Below, piece by piece: positions 37,750 through 50,345 of a stretch of 64,000 bases of DNA (its first letter is position 1; each line of letters begins with the position of its first letter). Source of the DNA: Acholoe squamosa (lineage: Eukaryota; Annelida; Polychaeta; Phyllodocida; Polynoidae); NCBI GenBank assembly GCA_949317995.1, contig OX439049.1:13082395-13146394 (forward strand), given 5' to 3'. The notes beneath the pieces were generated by a model. It worked only from the letters and a program-made list of their open reading frames with translations. It did no database searches and was not told the DNA's origin. A program made the translations under genes and the position numbers.

Positions 37750-39560
37750 TACTATTCTTGAACAGCATTATTGAATTCATGCATGCAATGTCTTTTTTTC
37801 TGAAAATAACCAAATGAGGAATTCAACAATGGTAACCAAATCACCCCGATATATGTTAATCATCATGAAGTTTTGACATGATGCATGAATGCAGTGCTAG
37901 GAATATTTAAAGGATCAGGGATATTAGGCCACTAAGAACCTTTATTGTGAAACTCAACTCCCCAGACCCCTACACATTATTTTATTCAAGCAGCAACCCC
38001 TCCCCTGATGATGAAGTCAAAGGTTTGTTTCCTTTCTCTAAAGTTTTGCTGTTGTCTTTTATCCTTCACATACCATTGTAGTAACACTTATTTTTTTCCA
38101 TTTAGTAACAGATATATCTATTCTGTATACATAGTAATCGAAAGCCAAATGTTATAGATACCCGTGTCTAAATGAGTCATTCTAACTATCTTATTATCAG
38201 GTGTTTAGAGGTAGTAGTACAGAATGGATTGAATCCTAGATTGTAATGAAACAGAAATGGATTACATCTCCTATGATACTTCTGACATTTAAACAACTGT
38301 TGGGAAATGAAGGCATATTTCCTTTCAATCCAACTTTTTAAACTGTAACACCTTGTGGGAAATTGTGCCAAAAGTAGAAGTGCTGCCTCTGTTTACTGGA
38401 CAATACCATGGTTTCCTTCTGCTATTGAAATAGAGCTAGCAGCCTCAAGTGATACATAATACAATTTTCAGTTGAATGGACTGAAGATTGATGGACGCCA
38501 TTACAAGAGTTGAATTGTGATATAATGCTCCTCTCTCAGAACCCAACAGCTGCCCGCCCACACAAACATTATAATCCTATTTACTCTTTGACCTTACCTA
38601 AATGCTTTTATTCTGAAGACCCTTAGTGTTGTTTCAGGATGGTAATATGCTTTGGAATTCTATGGGGATAAATGTTAGGGGTATTTAAGAGTACTTTCTC
38701 TTTTTATTGGGCAATATAGTCACTTAGAAATAACACAGAGTGGATCAAAAAGTGATTTTCCCTCATTATTTGCTATAAATTGATGTCAGTTCTGTTTTGC
38801 TACATTTTGGTAACCTGAAACTACCCTTTGTTATAGGCCTATATGAAATTGTATTAGATCAGTGTGTTGACATCTCATTTCACCCTTATACACATTGCCA
38901 TCTCCAGTTTCACTGTGTAAGACTTTGAAATGTGCCTGGCATGCAGCTTATTCTATATCCTTCGGCCAATCACCCCCCCAAGCTGTCAAGGATCTTCCAA
39001 TTTATAGTACCCAAAATCCCAACTTACAGCCCACATTACACAGTATAGCCTTTCCGTCAGCTCAGTGTGTGCCTTGTATACAAGGTTGTAGAGTATGATG
39101 TGAGAAAGGTCAATCAGTCAGAAATATCTTGTAGAAGGTTGGATGTTGCTGCGATCATAGACTATCAACTGCCATTTGTGTAGCATGTCTGTGGCCATGG
39201 TGGCAGGGAATGTTAGATTGCCCAGTTGTTTTCTGCATGTGATCCCTATCCACATAAATCACCCACCAAGATGAGACATCTCAAGGGCCTATAACCCCTA
39301 TATGATAAAATGATACCGTGTGTATAAGGCATGGTGTGTAGGCAGGGATAGACCCATAGTGCACCCTCTAGTAAGACATGTCGTGTACAAATTATGTTAT
39401 GTTATTCCATATTACATTAGTAATAACCAAAAACACAATGAGTGGGTGGGCTGGGTGAGTGAGCTACCATGTTTCTAGTATCTAAAATAATACTCTCTGG
39501 CAGTATTGATAGATTAGCTATAAAGGGTAGTGCCAATGGATGTACTTAGATCTGCCAACA
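37750..39560. repeat. Long unit copy U4, shortened
   Basis: Weaker but ordered similarity to U1-U3. It opens with 'gatgcatgaatgcagtgcta' (37,881), followed by 'caatccaactttttaaac' (38,328) and 'cacccttatacac' (38,882). The C block at 39,095-39,270 ('gagaaaggtcaatcagtcag', 'tgcatgtgatccctat') closes the run. About 1.8 kb, so several blocks are missing. Non-coding. Confidence 0.6.
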
Positions 39561-40825
39561 TTTTCATGCACCTGTCGTTGTCGGTAATTGAGAAATTGCT
39601 GGGAAATATTAGCGGGGCGGGACACATACACAAGGACCACAGACGTACTCACTAACTACTTCTTACAGGCATCCCTTGTTTATTGTCAGCCAAATAGCTT
39701 GGTCAGACCATGTTGTCAGACCATGAACTTTTGGCTTGGTTTTGGCTATTTTTGAAGGTGGTGAGCTTCTCTTGCTACTAAAAGATGCCCCCTAAAGGAG
39801 CTAAGGCCTCAAGGAAGGCTCCTCCTAAGCCAGAACCTCCTACCTTGGCAGGCCCCCACAGCCTGTGCTATTGCTGAGTGTTTTGAAATAACCTCCAGGT
39901 CCATCTGGAACAGTCCTTTAATTTTCCAATAAGTCATTTAAGTTTAGGAACACCCTGTAAGGCACATACAGGCTATATCTTATAAGTCAACCCTTCGACT
40001 GTCTTCTTAAGTAAATAAAAAAGCCTAGTCAGACATCAGCTTTTGCTGACAAAATCGTTATTTCTTTCATGACAATAATAATCTTGAGGTATTCAGTCTT
40101 GCTAAAATCGATCCAGGCCTGCAGAACAATAAAATCTGCAGGATTGAATGGTGAGTGGATAAACCTTTCGTATAGACTGCTTTCTTTTTAACTGCTGAAG
40201 GGTCAGACTAAAGCTATTGGATAAGGTGTTGCATGGTAATACAAAGCTTTTGATAAGACAGAAATCAGTCGATATGAAATTTCTGTGAAGCATATCAGAA
40301 TTCGCATGGAAAAGGACTGAATGCAAAAGAAACCTCTCAGAACTTCAATTTTCTATAACGATGATGGTCACAAAATGCTATACATGCAATCTATCCCAGT
40401 CTCTATGGCATGCATTTCACAGAGAGACTCACAGAAGGAGCTACAAGTAGGCCTATATTGACATTTCATTACTATCCAATCAAAGGCTGTGAATCATTAA
40501 TGCACAATGCTCATTGGTCATCAAAACACATGAATGCATGAATGTAGTCCCTTATAGGATTACTCCTGGGGACGAAGCTGAAATGGGAGATGAAAGAAGT
40601 CTGGTAATATGATATTATAAAAAAAAACTTGCCCACAATACATCATTCAATAACCAGGCCTCAGTAAAGAAGAAGGTGAAATGTAAGACTTCCAATAAAA
40701 GATGATTCATCTCATCACTAATTTTGTCATGTTTGACTCTTTAAAGACCACGTAATGATGTATCTACATATATACATTATGTCCATTTGGCAGCATGGTG
40801 CATGGATGCAGTGGCCCAAGATAAC
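39561..40825. other. Spacer with a short retroelement-like or exon-like start
   Basis: At 39,785 an ATG opens 30 codons, MPPKGAKASRKAPPKPEPP…, ending at TGA 39,873-39,875. The basic, proline-rich start is reminiscent of gag or chromatin proteins but too short to assign. The rest shows no recognised feature. Confidence 0.25.
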
Positions 40826-40990
40826 TACCGTAATCTCCCGCGTATAAGGCGCATCTTATACGGGGGGTTTTAGTTCTCATTGGATCCACAAGGGGGGCAC
40901 CAAGACCTTTCTTTTGATATGTTACACTCCCATATAAGTTCATCTGCTGCATTTGGGGTCCAGGAGGGTCACAGGGGTCCAAACAGCACA
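40826..40990. repeat. GCGTATAAGGCGC repeat, copy 1
   Basis: Carries CGCGTATAAGGCGCATCTTA. A shorter related piece, CCGTATAAGGCGCATCC, occurs at about 53,947. This GTATAAGGCGC-type word looks like the terminus of a dispersed element, but I could not fix the borders. Confidence 0.4.
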
Positions 40991-41639
40991 TAGCTTTTTG
41001 AATTTTGAAAATCCATTCATTAGAAAAAAAGTTATGAATTTTTTAATCTTTTTACCATATTCTGAAACTCTGGGTGCCTAAGTACCTAATAGGCTCTTGG
41101 TAATGGGAGATTTTGAGTTCCTCCTAATGTTTCCCAGGAAGGGATTTTCTAAGAGTATGCAATATACACTAGTGCAGTGCTCAGAGGCAGAGGGAGTAGC
41201 CACTGCAAGTTGGGTCTCCTTTGGTTACCCTGGCCCAAATTAGCTTTTCAATCAAATCTTCAGGAAATGTCACGATGCCAGGAACCTTGGTTGAATATCA
41301 CAGGCCATTGGCGTCTGAGCCAGCATTACTGTCCACACTTGGAAGGGTGTTTAGAAAGTCAAATCCAATCGATAAGACAATGTGCATCACTACAAGAGGA
41401 TAATGCAAAAATATACTTTATTTTAGTCAAATATATTACTTAATTCCCTGAGGAGTGATCAGATACAGAATGTGGTCCACCATCTACTGTGTATAAAACT
41501 CTCACTCTGTGTTCCATTCATCACAATTATCCTACAGCACATCGTCCATGCATCAGTTACATATTTATGACTTCTTTGTTGCTACTTCCCATCCTCTATC
41601 AAGCAGCCTTCCAAGGGGGTCTAGGCTTACCTAACCTTT

Positions 41640-41955
41640 TAACCCTTTAAGGACCACTGATGCATTGATGCATCATTCTGACGCATTGAGAGAATGATTA
41701 TCTTTAGTACAAGGTTGCCATAAAATGTGAATGTGGCATATGCCATGGCTGCATTCATGCCTTATCTCAACCAATGGGTAGAGGAATGACACATCATTAG
41801 CCTTTAAATTGTTAAACTTTTAACGGTCGTAGATGCAGTCCTGAGTGCATCATACCAAATGGTCAACATGATGCACCAATCAAAGTGTGGCTAGTCCGTT
41901 CACCAGCATTTCATCAGTGCCTCATGTTTACCCTCTCTAATTCAGCATAGAGGGT
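41640..41955. repeat. ATGCATCATG-type hairpin repeats
   Basis: Dense in GATGCATCAT/ATGATGCA words and in 'cccttaaggaccactgatgc'. It belongs to the dispersed hairpin family also found near 43.7, 54.9 and 57.3 kb. Non-coding. Confidence 0.5.
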
Positions 41956-43492
41956 GAGGACGGTGCTTAAATGACACACCAGTACTGTTTCATGATTCAT
42001 AATAGCCGATGTGAAAGATGCAGGTAGGTAGGGCTCATACATACTAACAAATGCAGTATATAGTGCCTTAAAGTACTATGCAGGCATTAGATTGTTTTCC
42101 CTCATTATTCTTGACACAGTTATGCAGGCTAATCTGGAGAAACTGGAGAAAAGGAGCTCACTAATCTTAGGTGAAGTTTTAAAAGATGTAGGGCACAGAG
42201 TCAAGTAGAAAGCTCATTCTTTCCAACCTGTTCATATATGATGAGGAAGAGGAGATGGGTTCCCTTTGGTGATCAGCCAAGGAGGCAGGAGGCCTTGAAT
42301 GGATGGAAACAGTCAGAAGTTTAATTCCATCACTCTGCTGAACAGGCCTTTGTGTTCTGTTCCATCACTGTATCCTGCGCTCAAACAGAGCTAATTTCAG
42401 TCTGTGCAATAATAATTCATTACTTGATACTGCAAACAAATAATAAAGAGGTGCAATGATCAGTCTTCACCAAGCGTTTCTTAATGAAGGTGTTAGGCCT
42501 GTTCTGCATTCAATCAAACTGCCTCATGCAGAATGGACCTGACCAGCAAGTGATGACACTTCTTCTTTTTAAATCTATGAGCTATCTTCCACAATGGATG
42601 TAAGGGTGATTCTACTTTGTATCTATCTCGCCTGACCTTACCATCGTCAGAACTAGATCACTCATTCTCTTACACCCACCATTACCCCAGATTGATGGGT
42701 GAGCTGTAGTTGCTCCAGTGGTATGGATGAACAGGTTGCTGTTTTTGTGTGTGTTTTTGTGTGTGTGTGTTTGTTTTTCTGCTGGTAATATACACCTTGT
42801 CATGCCTGTCTAGCTGATTTAGGATCCTCATCCTTCAACTGTTCAGCATTCTACTGTGTATTGTCCTCTCATGCCGTGATTCCTAAACCCTATAAAGGCT
42901 GCTAATGCAGGGGGACATCATGCCTATTATAACACGGGTAGAGAGTTTTCAGTGCCGAAAATGGATAATATGAGTTCAAATATCTCGTGATAAAAGCACC
43001 CAAAATTCACGGCGAACGGACAGCGGGGCGGACATCTTGAAACCTACCTAGACACGAAAGTAAATTCTCCATTTTTGCAGCTTATGTACCAAATATAGCG
43101 AAATGCTTTGAACATAACATAGTTGAAACCATATTCTACCTATCTGTCAACTAGATTCCTTGATATTATGGCTGTATTTGATATAAAAAATTATTAAACA
43201 TTCCAATCAAGCGACTTGCCGTGCGTCTTTGTCATTCTGTCAACACTACAGGTGCCGCTGCCTGGTGTGTACTGAATGGATTATATTTTAGACTGGCGCA
43301 GCTCTGTCTCGACATGTTCGCAGTAGTAGGCCTATGAGAGTGGGACTTTGAGGAGCTCGCCAGCTTAACCATACGACAACATGAAACCAAGATGGTGGAG
43401 GGCCTTCTTGTCAACTCGCATAAGAAATCAATGGATTATATCATTTTTAAAGGTAAATACTTAGAATTAATGGTGGAAACCGTATTATAAGG

Positions 43493-43615
43493 GCAATATA
43501 TAATGAATAGACTTGCACTCGTTGGCTTCAGGGGTTTAATATAAGCATTCGCCTACGGCTCATGTTTATATCACCCCCTGAAGCCAACTCGTGCAAGTCT
43601 ATTCATTATATATTA
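43493..43615. mobile_element. Foldback element F3
   Basis: The outer stem of about 40 bp is nearly perfect: AATATATAATGAATAGACTT, then GCACTCGTTGGCTTCAGGGG, against the inverse at 43,574-43,615. An inner stem ATATAAGCAT/ATGTTTATAT closes on CGCCTACGGC. It is the cleanest of the four foldbacks sharing a CCTAYGG-type core. Confidence 0.8.
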
Positions 43616-43624
43616 CTTCCTTGG

Positions 43625-43815
43625 TATTCATGGTGCACCAAAGGAGTACTGGTGAGCAGACTCATCAGCACACCAGTGGAGCATCATGCCGACCTCAGGG
43701 AGTATCAACCTTGTAGGGTTGGCACGATGTATGAATGTAGCCCTCATGAGTTACTCACCAAGGCATTATTCATGCATCATGACACCAATGACCATGATGC
43801 ATTAATGGACCTTGC
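43625..43815. repeat. ATGCATCATG-type hairpin repeat
   Basis: An imperfect hairpin. 'gatgtatgaatgtagccctc' with 'gagttactcaccaa' folds on 'attcatgcatcatg'. Similar hairpins occur at 300-430, 54,913-54,979 and 57,272-57,340. Confidence 0.55.
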
Positions 43816-44929
43816 CAAATTTTCCCATTCTCGGTATTAAGCTTACTGTATCATCACATTTTAGACCCAAGGTTTTGAATAAGTGATCATCTTGTATAAG
43901 CACCAGGGGTATGCAAGGTCATGAAATATGTACCTTAAGCAATCACATACATCCATACAGCAGACAGGCTGACATTTTGTAGGGCATTTTCACAATAGCT
44001 AAAACAATACCAAACACAGGAGACAGCAATAAGTCAGAATCTACCATGACAGGCCCAGTGTCCTATACTAAGTCAGACAGCAATGGAATCCCATCATGCA
44101 TCAGGATTGCCACTATCATAAACTATCAGCTAACATTTCCATTCTTTGTGTCTGTGGGGGAAAAAAGGTAGATTGCTGTGCTGCTATCCCCACGAAATAC
44201 TTTTCTTCTTTTATCACCCACCCACGTCAGGTATATGTACTGTAGACATACATAACTGATACAAATGTATGTGGTGGAGTGTCTAGTCCTCAGGCTTTAA
44301 TATTTTCTTTGGTTAATTTTCACCATTATTACTCTCATGATATGTATCATTTTGTAAGTTATTATTGTAATATTTTGGACACCGGATGTATCACCTTGTA
44401 CATTGCATGTTAATCTCACCCCTCAGTATATGCAGTAAATGGCCACCTACCATAATTCAATTTGCTTTCTGTATTGACCTTTTTTTTCTTATTGCCCAAA
44501 GGTGGCCCGGAAGGCACCAGAAAGGTGAAATCTGAGTAAATATTGGCAAAACCAGTTTATATTCAAAAGGTGGGAGGCTTCTCACCCTGACTATGGTGAG
44601 TGGAAGTTGAAGGGGCTGATAGGGGAGATGAGCTGCCCCCTAACCTTTATCTTAATCACCCTAAGTACCTCCCCATTGTTTCAGGTGTTAGGAGAGTGGA
44701 TTAGCTTGATAATGAGACAATAGTCTGGGTGTATTCAACCTGAGTGACATGTGGTCTCTTATTGAATCTTAAAGCTATATTTCTCTTGTATTATAAGTAT
44801 TAGATTTATACCGAACTTATCTAGTTAAAGTTGACAGTATTTGCTATCCATAGATACAAATTTTACAGAATAGCTACAGAAACCATCAAAGTAAACTATA
44901 CAAAGAGGCTAATTGTAGGTTTAGCCCCC

Positions 44930-46300
44930 GACTACCTGAGCCTGAAGACTTGGAATGGATGAAAACAGACAGAAGTTGAATTCCATTACTCTGTGGAGCA
45001 GAACTTTGCATTCTGTTCCATCACTGTATCCTACACTCAGACAGAGCTTATTTCAAACTGTGCAATGATTATTCATTACTTGATACTGCAATCAAATAAT
45101 AAAGGGAACCAGGGAATGATCAGTCTTCACCAAAGGTTTCTTCATGAATGTGTCAGGCCTGTTCCACACTCGACCCAACTGCCTCATGCAGAGTTGACCT
45201 TACCTGTAAGTGGAGAAACGAGCCAATCTCCAGAGGGAATTTAAGGGTGATTCTACTTTGAATTTAACTCACCTGACCTTTCCATCATCTGAACTAGATC
45301 ACTCAATCTTTTCTTTGGCTGAGCTACAGGACTATTCTCCTTATTCTATTTATACCCATTATTACCCCAGATTGATGGATGACCTGTACTTGCTCCAGTA
45401 GTATTGAGGAACATGTTCCTGTTTTTGTGTGTGTTTTTTTTTACTTTTATGTTGGTGATACACACCTTGACAATGCCTGTGTAGCGACTTTAGGGTCCTG
45501 CTTCTTGTTCCTCTCCTCTGTGCTTGAACAAAATGCTTTCTCCCTGCTGTCAGTTCACATAGGCTCATGGCTATGATATTCCCCCGTCTGTTCAGCATTT
45601 TACTGTGTCGGGTCCTCTCATGCATTGACTCCTAAACCCTTTAAGGGAAGCTGATGCAATCATGTTTCTATAAACCGACCACCTTTGTTTGAGACAAAAT
45701 TTGACTGGTTCCTGAATCAGCCAGTTGTCTGATTCATCATTACAATAGAATTCAATAGCTGTAATCAATTCTGTTTGGTGGTATAGGTGGCTGATATAAG
45801 TGAATCAACTGACATATTGAAGACCGTTATATCGAGACCTGACTGTACCAACTTTCTACATCAGATTTTAGCAGTCTTGTGCATACAAAACCAGCATGTA
45901 AGATTATACTATGACATTTGCATGTATTTTTCAACCACATTTTAGTCATGCAATCACAGACATCCACATGACAGGCTGACATTTTGCAGAACATTTACAC
46001 AATAGCTAAAACGGTCCCAGACACAAGAAAGAGCAATAAGTCAGAATCTACCATGACAGGGCCAGTGTCCTCTAGAAGGTCAGACAACAATGATATCACA
46101 TCATGCATCAGGATTGCCGCTTTTGCAAACCATCAACGACATTTCCACTCTTTGTGGCTTTGGGAGGGAAGGTAGATTGATGCGTTATCTACTTTTCTTC
46201 TTTTATCGCCCAACAAGTCAGGTACATGTACTGTAGACATATGCGATGGAGTCCTCAGACTTTGTCTGTTTGATATTTTCTGCATGAATGGTTACTCCCA
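44930..46300. repeat. Related unit copy V2
   Basis: A close copy of V1, with the left block at 44,940-45,640 and the C block at 45,960-46,215. The stretch between them is about 300 bp here against 1.1 kb in V1. Thus V1 holds extra sequence, including foldback F3. Non-coding. Confidence 0.7.

Positions 46301-46301
<1 letters not shown>

Positions 46302-46361
<60 letters not shown>
46302..46361. repeat. (AT)n microsatellite
   Basis: About 60 bp of pure AT dinucleotides. Confidence 0.95.
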
Positions 46362-46362
<1 letters not shown>

Positions 46363-46852
46363 CTACCAGGGAATAATATACCGGTAATATACGGATGATA
46401 ATATAATACAAGATACCAGATTGTACCGGTAATAAAGGGATATTAATATAATATATATAATAAATGATCTATCACAGAACACATGAGTTTGGTGGGTTAC
46501 TGACCTTGGGGCTATCAGCACCATACATGCCTTTATTAAAACAACTATAATAATTAGTTGACAATAAGCATAGTCGGTAAATGCATAATATAATAACAAT
46601 AGTATCAGTGATAACAGTAGTAATAACAATATATTAACAATAGTAAAAATTAAAAAACAAGGGAACACCCAGCGTGGTGTTACCTGTACAGGTGATACGA
46701 GCCAATTGACAGTTACTTTGAAACTCCCCCTTATACACTGGAGGAGTTATTTACCATGACGTCATGCTATGATGTCATAGGTATCCTTACGAGCTGCAAG
46801 TAGTCCCTTACGTCCGTGGCTAATTATATAAATATACACGAGTGTATATAGT
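46362..46852. other. AT-rich low-complexity sequence
   Basis: Rich in 'aataata', 'taccggtaat' and 'aacaatagta' words. The minus-strand frame at 46,363-46,668 is an artefact of this composition. Confidence 0.5.
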
Positions 46853-46881
46853 TCCATATATATATATATATATATATAGTT

Positions 46882-46919
<38 letters not shown>
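46853..46919. repeat. Duplicated (TA)n with GTTCCA spacer
   Basis: The block GTTCCATATATATA… occurs twice in a row with different repeat lengths. Confidence 0.92.
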
Positions 46920-46922
<3 letters not shown>

Positions 46923-47740
46923 CTAATGAGTTGCTCTTTTTCTCAGTAAAACCTAGCATTATGCTGACACATGTACACACAAATACCTGTCATATGAAGC
47001 TGTATGTCAACCTTCAGGGGTATGCCAATGCAAGGAGGGGCAGACTAAACTAACAGTTGAATATCTAAGGCTTGCACTGCCATGCATTCATTATGTGCAT
47101 TCCGAAGGAGAAATGATTATCTGGAAGTGTAATAAATGTCATACATAAGCTACTATGTGATGTGTGGTGATATTTCAAAGAATATACTTTGGATAGTATG
47201 TGGATATCTCAATATTTAGAGAGAATAGATGTGCTGGTAATTCTACTATGTACACAAATAATAGTGTACGTAATCAGCTCCAGAGTCCGTCCCAAGTGGG
47301 CATTGTTCCATCTTTTTGGTGAAACCTTCTTTACCATTGCCTTTCCATACCATGAGTTTTAGGATGATCCACTTGGCACGTTGACAGTTAACGTTTATAG
47401 TGTCATCTTTTTATTTTTAATCATCTAAGGGTCTCGTGCCCATCAGTCGTCATGATACAGTAATGCAGCCTTGGCTAGCATCTCTCCAGGGCTCCACACA
47501 AAACCTACTGGATTGATACATCCCCCTGATGCCCGACATGATGCTCCAATGAATTGAAGACAAGACTATGTAGCCTAGTAAATAGATAATCATAGAATGT
47601 GCATTGCAAAGGGATTGTGAACTTCCCTTTTTTTCTAGTCTTTTTTTCTATAGGATGTCTCACTTGCTCAAACTTGAGAAGGACATGTTTTACCAACCAA
47701 AAGATCCGAGTGATCTCTAGTCAAAGGAATAGTTTACTAC
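46920..47740. other. Spacer
   Basis: No gene or repeat recognised. Confidence 0.35.
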
Positions 47741-48980
47741 AGGTGGGGCATACATTCAAGTGGAATGGAAAAGTGGAAGTGTTTTCAAGTCCAACCTGTT
47801 TATAATTGATGAGACAGGAGAGGTAGGTCCCCTTTGGTGGTTAGCCTCTACACAAGCTTTGTATTGGATGCAGTCAGCTCTTCAACCCCATCATTTTGAC
47901 CCACATGCCTTTGTATCTTTTTTACATCACTGCTTTCTACACTTGAGGAAAGAGCTCAGTGAATGACAACAACCGCTTACCTCAAATGTTTTAGACAGCC
48001 AGTACTAAAAATACCCTGACCACTGTCACTGGGGACACATTTCCAGTGCTTAGCTCTCATTACTCTTGTTTGAACCTGAACCTGATTTGCTAACTACAGC
48101 AACTATGAGCCTGAAAGCCCTCTCTACTCCTACATGGGGAAATTGTGGAGGGAGATTAAGGCCAGAATGTCGCTTTACTGAATCAAAGTGCATTCTCTTG
48201 GCTGAATGCCTTTATATTCTAAATTTATGGTTCTACTCTGCCTCTCCATTGATGTACATGATTATCATTGGAATAACTGGCATGGGGGGTATCAGCAGCA
48301 AGATTTGTTGTTCAATGACTATTGAAAAGTTGAGAACAAGTGGATTCCTCAAAGGGAATATTCAATGTATCACCATTTATTTTTGATCAAATTGGTCAGC
48401 TCATTTCGGGGCAGTGTCGAGAGGATTTAGGGAAGATGGTCTGAGGACTGGACACACCCCTTCAAATTGTAGTGGGATTTCTCACTCCAATGTCATTATA
48501 ACCCTGCATCTATTGCTCACTATGGTTTGCACTGATGTGACTGCCCTAAAAAACATATGTAATAACTACATTCAGTGCTGATCATGCAGGGGAGTGTTAG
48601 TACACTACCTATGATCGTTCACTTTGATTTTGGGTGTTTCCAATCAAAGTGGCTGTGTTCGTTCATATCATGTTGAGAAATGTTTTCCTGGGCATGCCAA
48701 TGCAGGGAGACTACAATTAAATAAACAGGTAAATCCCCTAGCCATATGGACTGCCATGGGCTGTGTTCTACCTTATTTCAGTTCCAAAAGGACGATCTGT
48801 TTTTACATTATGGCTCTTTCATCTGGAGGCCATTTCTTAACACACTACGACTTCAACCACCAAGTCGTACCAAAATTCGTAGGGCTGTGTGTGATCGTAT
48901 TGCAATAAGATATGACCTCCTGGTAACAGTATGGGGTTTGTTGCAGTGAAATGTCATGGGAATAGGTTTTATGCCCTTTG
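47741..48980. repeat. Related unit copy V3
   Basis: The left part matches V1 ('ccaacctgtttataattgatgag', in pieces, and the 'catcactg' region). The part from 48,440 to 48,725 matches 28-300 at the window start. The end ('gtcatgggaataggttttatg') matches words at 23,880, 30,390 and 31,420. It carries MITE copy 2. Confidence 0.55.
48823..48922. mobile_element. CAGGAGGCC MITE, copy 2
   Basis: The ends CTGGAGGCCATTTCTTAA and (reverse) CAGGAGGTCATATCTTA surround TACGAC-rich arms. Same family as copies at 16,939 and 50,217, and slightly shorter. Confidence 0.7.
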
Positions 48981-49103
48981 GCAAAGTAGCTGTCTTTGCT
49001 TAAAAAACAGGGCCGTTATTTTTTTAACAGGACCACAGTAACAAAACCAATAGAGGTACAATAATGGCAGACCACTTTTTCGAAAGATCTCTATCCGCTG
49101 ATT

Positions 49104-49566
49104 AGGGACGAGTTATTTATTGCCAGGTGGGGGGGTGGCATTTTAGATATAAGGGGGGGTCATTTTGAAAAAGAGGCCCTTGGTGGGGGGGGGGGGCCAA
49201 AACTCGATAAACCTTCATACTGTGAAGAGGTCAAAACTAAATATGGGCAATTCAAATACCCATCATGATGCATCATTCAATGTGTGTATCCAATTTTTTT
49301 TTTTTTTGGGGGGGGGGGGCATTTTGCAAAATCAGTTCTTAATTGGGAGGGTGGGTTTTTGTGTGGATGCACCAAAAATCTTTTATGCCCCTGCTGTAGG
49401 AAGCAGTCATTTTTTTGCACCCCATAAACTATAGAAGCACACAGACTTTATTTTGCTAAAAAGGGACTAAACTTTTTATGCCCTCCCTCAGAAGGGGTCC
49501 AGAATTTGTACACCCCCCCCCTCAAACCCACCACCCACCCTGTTGATAAATAACAACCACTCCCTT
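49104..49566. mobile_element. G/C-run element with inverted ends
   Basis: The left end GGGACGAGTTATTTATTG, then CAGGTGGGGGGGTGG, is mirrored at the right by CCACCCACCCTGTTG and ATAAATAACAACCACTCCC. Between lie several G-runs (49,128-49,194; about 49,309-49,318) and a C-run (49,512-49,520). This looks like a non-autonomous inverted-repeat element. The G-runs could form quadruplexes, an inference. A plus-strand frame at 49,165-49,434 runs through the G-tracts and is not credible as a gene. Confidence 0.55.
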
Positions 49567-50216
49567 ATATATTGTCAGACTATTGTGGCCACATATCCTC
49601 TCAGAATCACCTTGAAATTATGCTTCTTTTGATATATAAAATGCCTTTATTGGATAGGAGGAAGACTCCTCTCCCATCTCCTCCCCCCCCCAAAAAAAAA
49701 AAATTAAATAAATAAATTAATTTTAAAATAATAATCCGACCTACCGACCCTAGCTTTGTAATTCGTCTAACTGGAAACACACCTCTTTTTTTTGGGCCTA
49801 AGCAATGAGCTGCCTCTGTCCTTACAGAAGTCCATTTCCATTAGAGAAATAGTTGTAGTCCTTATATCACAGATATAAATAGCAGGTCCCTAAATCAACC
49901 ACCAAATGATTGAGTCCCTTTGTCAATACCACCTTATGACCATTTAGAAATGAGTATACAGCATTCATCCACATTGTACAAGTTATTTCCCTAGTGTACC
50001 ATGGTGAGATTGAGACCAGTTCTGTACAAGGGCGGGGTGTATGCATCCCTCCAAATATACAACTCATTTGTGTACTCATTTGCAAAAAGACAAAACTCTA
50101 CTCTTGGCCTAAGGACATCACATGGTCTTATCAATTTCTCGAGACTGGCTTTCTTGATAATGCAATTAGCAAACACTGTTCTGCAGTAGTCCAATACAAA
50201 AATGCATTATAAGGAA
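49567..50216. other. Spacer
   Basis: A C-run followed by an A-run at 49,684-49,703. No gene recognised. Confidence 0.35.
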
Positions 50217-50345
50217 CTGGAGGCTATTTCTTAACAGACTACGACTGCACCCTCCAAGTTGTACCAAAATTCCCATAGGAAGAGTATTAAAATTCCAAGT
50301 CGTAGTGCTGTGTGCGATCGAAGTGCAATAAGAAATGGCCTCCTG
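50217..50345. mobile_element. CAGGAGGCC MITE, copy 3
   Basis: The left end CTGGAGGCTATTTCTTAA and the right end AGAAATGGCCTCCTG enclose arms with GACTGCACCCTCCAA and GTCGTAGTGCTGTG, as in copy 1. About 129 bp. Confidence 0.75.

Larger units (their letters stand above)
42100..44300. repeat. Related unit copy V1
   Basis: The first part (42,190-42,860) matches 44,930-45,640 closely ('ttctgttccatcactgtatc', 'tacttgatactgca', 'tgatcagtcttcacca') and 47,770-47,970 more distantly. Its right part (43,940-44,230) contains the C block found in the U units, which links the two arrays. The middle (42,930-43,460) is unique. It includes a frame from 43,380 (MKPRWWRAFLSTRIRNQW…) reaching a GTAAAT donor-like site at 43,453, which is not supported further. 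Confidence 0.65.

Noticed and set aside
43380..43452. Possible first exon with signal-like start for the receptor-like gene
   Set aside because: The donor at 43,453 is in phase 0, which would put a stop into exon a, and the leader is only weakly hydrophobic.
46363..46668. 101-codon hydrophobic minus-strand frame
   Set aside because: Low-complexity AT-rich sequence produces Leu/Ile/Tyr-rich translations. No membrane protein is supported.
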